The position numbers and the translations under genes were made by a program. From positions 116,808-149,639 of the forward strand of contig NW_014577249.1 in NCBI RefSeq assembly GCF_000485595.1: a stretch of 32,832 bases of DNA. Direction: 5' to 3'. The notes below the pieces were generated by a model. The model had not been told where the DNA came from, made no database searches, and worked only from the letters and a program-made list of their open reading frames with translations. This DNA comes from Priapulus caudatus (taxonomy: Eukaryota; Priapulida; Priapulimorpha; Priapulimorphida; Priapulidae). Numbering within the stretch: position 1 is the first letter of the stretch; every line of letters begins with the position of its first letter. Positions 1-9,500 of the stretch are shown here, one piece after another.

Positions 1-132
1 CGTGTATGTGAACACATTTGGGACTAACAGGGTTTACTAGAATCCCACCACTCCACCACAGAGTCACCGCAGTAGACGTTAGATGAGCGCTGTCGCTCCG
101 CGGCACTTGTTTCATTCATTTCCACCTAAAAA

Positions 133-182
133 TCTCGCTCAAATCTTGCTCAAAGCTCGCTCAAAGCTTGCTCAAAACTCGC
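133..182. repeat. Short tandem repeat, 11-bp unit
   Basis: About 4.5 imperfect copies of a unit resembling GCTCAAAGCTT are visible, alternating CTCGCTCAAA and CTTGCTCAAA. Confidence 0.7.
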
Positions 183-199
183 GCGATGTACCAACCGTA

Positions 200-275
200 C
201 GTGTGTTTGTGCGTGTGTGTGTGTGTGTGTGTGCGTGCGTGCGTGCGTGTGTGTGTGCGTGCGTGTGTGTGTGTT
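200..275. repeat. TG/TGCG microsatellite
   Basis: Alternating GT and GCGT units with TG on the + strand. It creates a spurious Cys-Val frame through 83-637. Confidence 0.9.
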
Positions 276-594
276 GTCTGCTCGTGTCCGCTATGCCTCC
301 GGACAAATCGTTCGTTAACGAACAACTTTTACTAGCGGATGTTAGTCAAACGCGCTACCGCGCTACGCACTCGCGATCAATCGAGCCCCGAACTTCAATC
401 AAAGGCGCCGCTGCCGCGCACATGGCTGGAAAAACGCGGCATGGCTGTGTCAGATTTTTCGTGACATCACTGTACACGTGTATATCACATGTCAACAAGA
501 AAACCACGGTATTGAGCTGGTTACGGTATGGTAATTCTAAAATATTACACTGCGATAATATTGCAATACCGGTATACCTCTGCAACCCTAGTAT

Positions 595-683
595 CCGTCC
601 CTTCTCACACGCTCGATATGGAGCGAGTTACACGTGACAGTAAGATACACGTCCCGGCCTTCTCGGCGTGTGAGAAGGGACGG
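595..683. repeat. Inverted-repeat hairpin with perfect 18-bp arms
   Basis: The arm at 595-612 (CCGTCCCTTCTCACACGC) is repeated exactly as its reverse complement at 666-683, around a 53-base loop. Pairing continues imperfectly outside (CCCTAGTAT against GTACCAGTCTAGG). It is probably a small foldback element. No convincing target duplication was seen. Confidence 0.7.
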
Positions 684-1197
684 GTACCAGTCTAGGTGCG
701 TTCACAGAGAAAGCTGCAAATGACATTCAGAATTCGAGCAAATCTGCATAAAATTTCAGTTTAAAAAATATTTTTTCAATTACATGTACGTTCCATTTAT
801 ATTATTTGTATTCGTCAGTATTCGAATAATGACGACGGTCACACGCGAATAACGAATACGTATCGTCCAACTACAATATTCGTTGCACCGATTACACGAG
901 TGTATCGATCATTACAGCCCTAGATCTCAGCACAAAAGAAACAAACATAAACCAAAGTGGTAAAATTTCTGTTTTATTTCATTTTATTTCCATTTCATAT
1001 AAACCATAAAACACGACAGTTTGTTACAAATAATCATTGCAATGAGTAAATACATTATCACATGCATAAACCCTACTGAACTGCATAGAAATGCTGTGTT
1101 TGAGCATAACTCTCATATCCGGCCAAATCCCATATCGGAATGGGTGCCGGTCCCGACGTGGCCGGATAAAGGAGGTCGGACTGTACTTTTGCTGCAG

Positions 1198-1374
1198 GTT
1201 AATGGAATCGCCATTGGGTTCATGAGTCTCTGCAGCAAGGTGGACCTAGGCACACTCAACGAATGTTTCGAGCTGGATCATTTCAACGGCCTGTACAAAC
1301 CTGATCCAGATGACAGTGTTTTCACACCAGACCTGACCTCTCTAGCTTCTGACTCTCAACCACCAGACCAACAA
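1198..1374 (+). CDS. CFAP61: CFAP61 exon 1 of the window
   Basis: The acceptor CTTTTGCTGCAG precedes it and the donor is CAACAA/GTACGT. Its 59 codons are in phase 0 at both ends. It encodes NGIAIGFMSLCSKVDLGTL and a following NECFELDHFNGLYKP segment, the end of the family's acetyltransferase-like region. The frame is open upstream to 1021, but that part does not resemble CFAP61. Confidence 0.9.
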
Positions 1375-3504
1375 GTACGTAAACTATTTTCGCTTGTCTT
1401 ACATCATGCGTTGCGTCTCGTTCAAACATTGCCGTTAATAACAGTTTGTTGAATGATGTTAAGCTGTGCGTGGTTTCTGCTACAGTCACAGCTGCTAATT
1501 TGTGCTTGATTTTCCATATTTAATTGAGTGGTGTGGCACCCGTTATAACCACTACAATGGACCTAGTTTCCCTTGAACATGTAGGGGTGTGCCCAACTCT
1601 TAAAAGCAGCTTGGTTATTGTTTAGATCCAAGTCGATGTGGAAAAACTAGTGAGTGAGGACTTGAGTGACATCTCCGTAACCGGGCAGCTGAGTCACAGC
1701 GAACGCATGTGCGACGCAGCTTGCATCCAGTCGCCGTCCGGTCAACGGCTGCGACCGCAGTCAGCGCAGAGCGAGTATCCTGGCGAATCGAACGCGTTCT
1801 GCATCCAGCTGTTCTGCATCAGCGAGAAATACGAAACTCGCTCCGTCGACTTCCTCGCGCGCGCCTTCGAAATGATGCCGGATCGCCAATTCTGCATCGT
1901 CTCCGTTCCGTTCCTCGTGCCTCACTTCCCGCTGCTGCAGTCGTTCACGCGCGCGACGCCCCGGCGCCGCAGCACGTTCCCGCACGAACTCTACGTGTTT
2001 CACGCGGCCGGCCTGCTCGACTCGTTCACGGTGAGCGCGCTGCGATGCGATTGCGACGTCGGCGCGGTAGCGACACTGGTGGCGCCACTGGAGGATTCGC
2101 GAGTGATCGTTGATGACGCGAGGCAGTGCATGGACTTCCGGAGAGATGCAGACGGGACGGAACTGCAAGCCTTCGTGGCGAAGTGCCTCGATCAGGTGAA
2201 TCCATGACCTAGCAATGTAACGTAACAGCACTGTGCGAATGTAGTCGTGCGTGATACCTTGAAAAAGGGGGGTGGTGCCTATCCTAGAAACCCAGTAATT
2301 AAAAGTTTTAGTTGCAGGTTCATGAAGTCTTTGTTATCAAACCACTTTGCGTTATACTTACTATTTTGCTAAATCTGTATTATGCAAATGTGCAATTGTA
2401 ACTCATAGATAGATCACAGTGAGCAGTTAATGTACGCAATAAGTCAAATGTCCCCGATTATGTTAAGATGTTCATCTTGTAAGATTTTGGGATTATATTT
2501 TTTTATAGAAATATACTCGTAAAAAGGTGACTAAGTGTGATTTCCTTGCACAGGTTGTGGGTGTCGCCGTGCTTCGAGCCGAGGAAGACATAGAGTACAT
2601 TCGCTCACACTACAACATCGAGGACTTTGTCTACTTCAGTCATCATGCTCGGGAGGAGCACGCCAAGCTGTGCCACTTTGTTCTTAATCCCATCTTTCAA
2701 CACCTGAGCAAACACTTCATGAAGGAGGTGCTCAGGCTTGCCCACAAGACCTGCTTGTATTACCGAATCTCCTCGCAGCAGGGTACGAGTTTTGCACACG
2801 CTTGTGGAGGACAAGCGTCGTAAGCGCGCACCCCTAACCGTTACAAAAAGCGCATTGTAAACCCGTTCGTCTTTACGACGAGCCCGTCTGATTTGTACCC
2901 GACTGTAACTGACTTGCACTGTTATGTCTTGTCGGAAGAACAATAACCGAATAAGAGAATACGTTTAATACAACTTTACTAACTCAAAAAACAGAATGGC
3001 TGGAGCTGTTACAAAAACAGTACCTGTGCGTATCATGCGCTGCTAGCAAGTTTTGACACAAAGCGAGTGCAACGAACACCTGCTGCAGCTTGCTTCACCT
3101 ACATTCCAGAAGTCAAACTTTAGCACTAACTATAATTTAACAGAAATAGAAAATAAAGAGTGATTTAATTACATCATGCGCGACTCGTCTTTTCGATGCA
3201 TAGATGGCGCCTGCGACACGTCCAGGGAGCGCCACACGTTGGTTACGGTGCTGGATCACCTTGTGCCCGTGCGAGCGCGCAGACAGATCGTCTACCCGCG
3301 GGAGGTGATCGGCGAGAATCTGCCGTCGGAGAGGGTGCTTCAGCAGAACGATCAGTATGCACTCTGTCACATGAATAGGAAGCTCACTTACGAGCCGAAG
3401 GTGATCATACGATTCAGAGACCTGATATATATCGCTGTCCTGCTTATCTGCAGTCGTCTTGCTGCCTCTCAAACTCTTATCTGATTATTATTATTATTGT
3501 TATT

Positions 3505-3543
<39 letters not shown>

Positions 3544-6500
3544 GTTATTATTATTATTATTTGATTATGAAATTATTATTGTCTGGAGTAACTGCAGCCA
3601 GGAAATCTGCACAGTCTGCACATTTGTGTGGGAATTGTGATTGTAACTTAATTAATTTAATTGTTTTATAGGCGTGGATACCTATGTTGCATTTATGAGT
3701 TATATTCGGGATGTTTGTTTTTATTCTAGGTGGTCATCAACGCTCGAATCGTTATAGTCGGAGTCGCTGATACCACGATTGCATTCCTTGAAACACTTGC
3801 CTTTTCTCCGCACCTACGTTTCAATAACATCACTGTCATATCACCACATGGTCTACCGAAAACTAGGATACAGAAGGATAGTGAACCACAGTTTTTGCAC
3901 AACAGGTAGAGTAATAATCTTGAGCAACAATATATATATAATACTCATTGGTACTTGGTAGGAAAAATGACGAGTACCGTATTTGGCGAATACTCATGGC
4001 AAACTACCCGGTACTCATACATTTGAAAACCGATGAGTAAATACTCATCCGATCCAAAAATTATCTGGTATTTTTTCTTGGAGGCTGATATGTGTGGGAA
4101 ACCAGTCAATCACAACAGCAAACAGTTTGGGGTGGAAGTTTTAGCTACAGCATATTGCTTGTAGAAAAATAAATTTAATAGTATATATATGTAATGTATA
4201 TATATTTATTTATTATATCTTATATATTAAAGTCGTGAGTCTGTTGCTTAAAGTTACCCGAGGTTGTGAGATCACCAGGATAGTACGAAATACATTCAGA
4301 ATATATGCATAATTGATTACAGTTATAGCACAATTCATTGTGGCACATACAGTGTTATTTCATAAAATGCTTTAGCAACTATTTATTTGCCCATTCTAGT
4401 ATACATCCTACATGAACCAATTTCAAAGTGTAGAGAAGAATATGCATATATGGCTTTGTCTTGATCTTGAATATATTACTCAGTGCACACTGGAGTATTT
4501 ATCAATGCTATGTTGTTTGAGGAAAAGGATCGATCATATGTGATGATGGGAGACAATAAAGAGCTTGGGGTTCTTCTGGCACGGCGTACAGAGTCGCTGG
4601 ATTCAGCTGGAATATCCCACCTTGTGCAACACTCAACGGAAGAGCTGTTTGGGCATGTTGATATCACAAATCTCATGTAAGAATGTCATATATTGCTAAT
4701 TATTGCTCACTAGTATTTTATTGTCAACAAAGGTTTTTATGAGAGATTTATCATTTATATGCATGTTAAACTACATTGTGTTTCAATGAAGCAGCTAGTT
4801 CTCTTGGTAGTAATTAATGCACCAAAAGGACCATACATCCTGTATACTGCAGCCTGTTCTTAGTTGTCACCTTGCTATCCACGATACACAACTGCTGGTC
4901 AATTGCTAAAGTTAGTTCTAGAACTACTAGAGAAATCTCGCACTGATGCATTTTTGCATGTGACCAGTAAAAATGTAACCATGTGTAAATACGTGTCCAA
5001 TGTCACCTCTTTTTGTGTAAATTTAGAAAGCTTTTGATCTGGTATCAGCAGTTTATATACCAAGGATAGATGTTTTTCTTTGTAATTAAATATTTAGTGA
5101 TAGGAACAAGATAAGAGTGCATGTGGGATGCGATGTTTGAATTTCAGAGAAAGGGCTAATTTGGCAGTAACTTTACTGAACAATAAAGACGAAATTGTTG
5201 GATTCACTGCTTTTCTGGACTATCCAAACACAACTGAACATGTGGATCAAGTAAGTAATTATTATTATGCAATATAATGCAGATATTTTTACACCTGGGA
5301 TATCAATAAATTTGTACATGGTAATCCATGATCCTGGGCAATAAACTAAGCACTGCCTAGCAGGATTAACTGTCTTGCATGTAAATTAAGCATTAATGTA
5401 AACTCATTCTGAAATCAGATGTGTGAAGTATACAATTCTCTGCATAAAAGTTTATAAATTGTATTGAGAAACAATTGAAACTATCAATGTAGTTTATCAT
5501 TTTTAGCTCATCTGACATATTCAGATGCAGCTTGTAGAATCGCATGATTGTCCGTCCGTATACGTGTTGATCAGTAAGTGATTGATCGTACGTGTTGATC
5601 AGTAAGTGATTGATCATAGGGGGAGCGTGTTGATCAGTAAGTGATTGATTGTACATGTATTATTGTAAGTGATTGATTGTACGTGTTTGCAGTGAGTGCT
5701 ACACGGTGGAGCAGTTGCAGCAGCTTGCTCTTCACACGTGGGTGAACGCCGTGCGCGGGAAGGTGACCGCGATCGACCGCGACGACAAGTACGTCGTCGT
5801 GGACGGTGCAAGTGTGATGCACTACGACTACTTGGTGCTGTGCACCGGCCAGCAATACGCGCTCGCAGTCCCGTCCGGCGCTGACGTTAGCAGACTCGCT
5901 ACCACTGCAGATGTGTCCATGACCTCGATCAGGTATTCATGTGCTTGATTGTTAACCTGCGATATACAGGTTATATATTATATATTATATACAGAAAATA
6001 TTGAAATGACAACAACTGGAGGCATAATTATGCACTAACGTTTTCAATTTATTCTGAAGAAATAAAGTGAAAACGTTAGTGCTAAGAAGGTCTCTATGGC
6101 TTCTTTAGGGCAAAAACTGGAAACTTCCATGGGGTACTCGTAGGGTAGGGTAAGAATTAAGATGTTTTAACATATTCAACAAGTTTAAGATATTCATTTA
6201 GAGTTAGTTGTATACGTTCTAGCAATACCCAGGGAGACAGACCCGTTCAGTAATATTATTTGTACTGTTTCATAATTGCAAGTCATTCAGATCACTTCAT
6301 GCCCACGTGCAAACATGCGTCCAACAAGAGAGTGACAATGTCCACTATATACCCTATGTATACGAGTTTTAGTTGTCGGCGAATCATCATAAAAACGTCA
6401 CTGCATTGCGTTAACTCACGACAGTGCTGCCAATGTACATACGCTATCGTGACATTTTTATGAGGTGTTACCTTGACTTTTTCGCCACATGCAAGGTACA

Positions 6501-9500
6501 AAGCGGATTCCCACTATCTTTCTAAATGGATGTTCGCTATTGACATGGATTAAATGTATTTTTCTGCTTTACTATTTCTTATGCCTGTACACTGGTATTT
6601 TAACTGCATTACTATGTTGATAGGAAACTAGCAAGCAAAAGACAAGTATGGCCAGACAATGTATACGTTATAAACGATGACTTGGATGCCCGCATCGCCA
6701 CCGAGTGTCTAAAAAAGGACTTTGTCGACACAGATGGTTATGTTCTTTATATGCTTATGACATCTTAACACTAATGTAACTGTAAGGGGGCAGACTTCTA
6801 GCAAAAATTCAAATGCTAAATATAGGGTAAGCAGTGACCTTTCATTAACATCATGTCATAATAACCTAATTTCATGTCTTCTGGCTTTAAATGCCATAAA
6901 TCAGCATATTATCTATATAACCTTCTTCCATTTTGTAATAATTAACGTTGTATTTTGTCTATTAAAGGTAAGGCTGTTGTGTACGGATCAACACTTGATG
7001 CTTTTGCTACGGTTCACGCATTGCTAACTTTGGGTATCGAGGGGAATAGGATCACATTGGTGGAGCCACCGTACAATTACCAGGTACATCACTACTCATA
7101 AGACCTGATTGCATCATATTTCAATGAATGAAAGCATGCGCTATTATAGTAGGCAGTGCTGTTCAGCATGCTTCTCATCGTTTTCCTGCGTATAAACGGC
7201 CAGGAACTAATCTTACCAGCTAGCTGGCACACAATACATCGTGATAAGTTGAAAACAGTGACAGTTCACATTTACCTCATGCGATTACTACTGTCACATG
7301 TATCGAGTGCCGTAGGCTCATTAATGTTTGCGGTAAATAGTTGCGGTATTGGTAGCGACATCACTGGCCAATCCAGGAGGAGCCATCAGGGTCATCCCTT
7401 CCCCTCCTTCACTCGTAGCTGTTTGACGACAAAATAAAACAAGTAAAAAAGCTGGTGGTGTCATTTATGAACATTTTAACTTTCCACTTTGTTCGTTGTT
7501 TTCCAAAACTTGTCCTGACTAGAGGTTCACATTTACCATCTAAAGCAATAAAATGTGCTGCTGCTTAACAGAGTGCTCTCACAATACTCTTTCAGTGTGA
7601 GTGTGTGACCTGCCTTGGGCCCCTTCCTGGATCTGCAAAATGATTTGCTATATTTATTTAATATATTTAATATATATAGCGTTGCTATATTCTTGCCCCT
7701 TTTATGACCAAGTTATGCGTATGTAAACACTGCATTTACTACTTTCAGCCATCCTGCTTCAACAATAGCGGTGTGGAAGAAGCAGTTAGGAAGCAGCTGA
7801 AGCAGCTGGGAGTGGTCCTGTACTCTGGATACCTGCTCGCGCAGTGGAATGAAGGATCGGTTACCGTTACGAGTCTCTACTCAGTCTCGTTCACCTCCAC
7901 TACCAAGCCCATCGAAATCGATTGCACGGTAAGCCCTAACAGTTGGGAAAGCACGGCATCTTGGATTAGTAATTAATTTTGTTTTGAGACAAATGAAGCC
8001 ATCAATGTTTCGTTTGTCAATGTAATTGTTTCGTTTATCTTTAGCATTACAATGTTATTCATTTTTAGTATGTAGCTATTTTTTCATTAATGAAAAATCT
8101 TATAATATGACGAAAATTTTGTAATATCATATTATGTTCATAAATTAAGTCGTTTATAAAAGTCATCAAACGTTTGTAATCATGGGAAATGATTCCATTA
8201 TTCAGTTATGCATGGATCACTATTAGATATGTGCAATACATAGATAGATATATTTGGAATATCTAGTAAAAACTCATGTTAAATGTAATGTAATAGCACT
8301 GAGAGCAAGGCCAGTAACATCTTGTCATTAATTGTTGTATTTCAGGCTTTCTTCTGTTTCCAACAAAAATCTGTGGATTATGATGCTTTCAAAGGTATGT
8401 TGTGTGTATATAATCCAGAAACTTCATAACAATTTTACTGGTTATTGGTATGTATGTAAGCAACTAATATCCACCCATTCATCACTAACTGGTGAGGACT
8501 CACAGACAGGTTTGAAGGAATGCACATTTGGCAATGAGTAGTTTTTCTCCTCTAAAATCTCTGGCCTAAAATTATAAACATGCAATTAATCCACTTCATT
8601 AACAATCGAAAAATTTTATTCCCGCAACTGACAACCGGTGAAAAGCGGTGTGTGATGTCACTTCTTAATCGTATGTACATAGCTATCAATAACTCATGCC
8701 TCGTCTACGATGGGAAGCTGGTGATCGATGCAACATTTCACACCAACGACGTGTGCATCAGGGCTGCAGGACCACTCACAAAGTTTGCACGCAGATATCA
8801 CATTGAGCCATGGACGCACACCAACTTCAACTCGAAAGAGGTCGGAATCCATGTAAGCTTCTATTGGATCATCTCCAGCAAGGCAATATATCCATGATAA
8901 TAAGTTGATATATGTAGCGCCTTGGTGGTGTATTATTGCTTGGAGGTCAGTTTATTGGAATTCATTTGGATGCGTTATTGTAAAAGGTTTTTATGCAAAA
9001 CATTGACTCTCTTATGTAACATGCATCTGTTGCAGTTAGCGATGGCAATGTTGGAACTCGTAGATCCCACCTTGATGATGCAGACCAAGCCATCTGTGGA
9101 GGAACACAACCTGATTCCTATCTACCGAAGTCCTTGCATTCAGACAGCCATTTTGCCAGGTGTGCCACGCATATATATATATATATAATTACAACTAGTT
9201 AGATGGGCACGCAGAACGTATATGAATATATGTTATTTAAATTACTATAAGTATATGCATGCTCTGGAACTTACTTGCTAACGTCCATAGAATTTCTATA
9301 ACTTGCCGCAAAAACTAGAAGTAGTGAGAACGATTAATGTTAAAATGCATATTTCTTTTTTTCCATGATTTTATTTGTTATTTATAATGTATTATATTTA
9401 CGCCTCTCTCGAGTAAAAGGTGCATGTGAATTATTACCAGTTATGCATGTGGGTAGGGGATTCATAGTAGATAGTTTTTCTAAACAACACCAATACCATA

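Larger units (their letters stand above)
1..1197. other. Non-coding region upstream of the first visible CFAP61 exon
   Basis: I see no exon here. The stretch holds a short 11-bp repeat, a TG tract, an inverted-repeat hairpin and A/T-rich DNA with TATTCG-type palindromic words. Two positions (about 585-592 and 920-926) read ...CCCTAG after a GCAAC or TACAG word, as the right ends of some hAT-type elements do, but I could not find matching left ends. It is probably an intron of CFAP61, because the earlier exons of that gene must lie further upstream. Confidence 0.5.

Noticed and set aside
83-637. 184-codon + strand frame at the left edge
   Set aside because: It passes through a TG tract and an inverted-repeat hairpin, with no resemblance to any protein I know and no splice continuity with CFAP61.
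1021-1197. Open frame before CFAP61 exon 1
   Set aside because: It is in frame, but the residues do not resemble CFAP61, and a clean acceptor at 1197/1198 explains where the exon begins.
3401-3484. Continuation of exon 4 into RFRDLIYIAVLL
   Set aside because: It looks like a membrane segment, but family resemblance stops at EPK, and the phase joins to exon 5 only from the donor at 3400.
7156-7437. 93-codon frame in a CFAP61 intron
   Set aside because: No resemblance to CFAP61, no splice phase match, ordinary intron composition.
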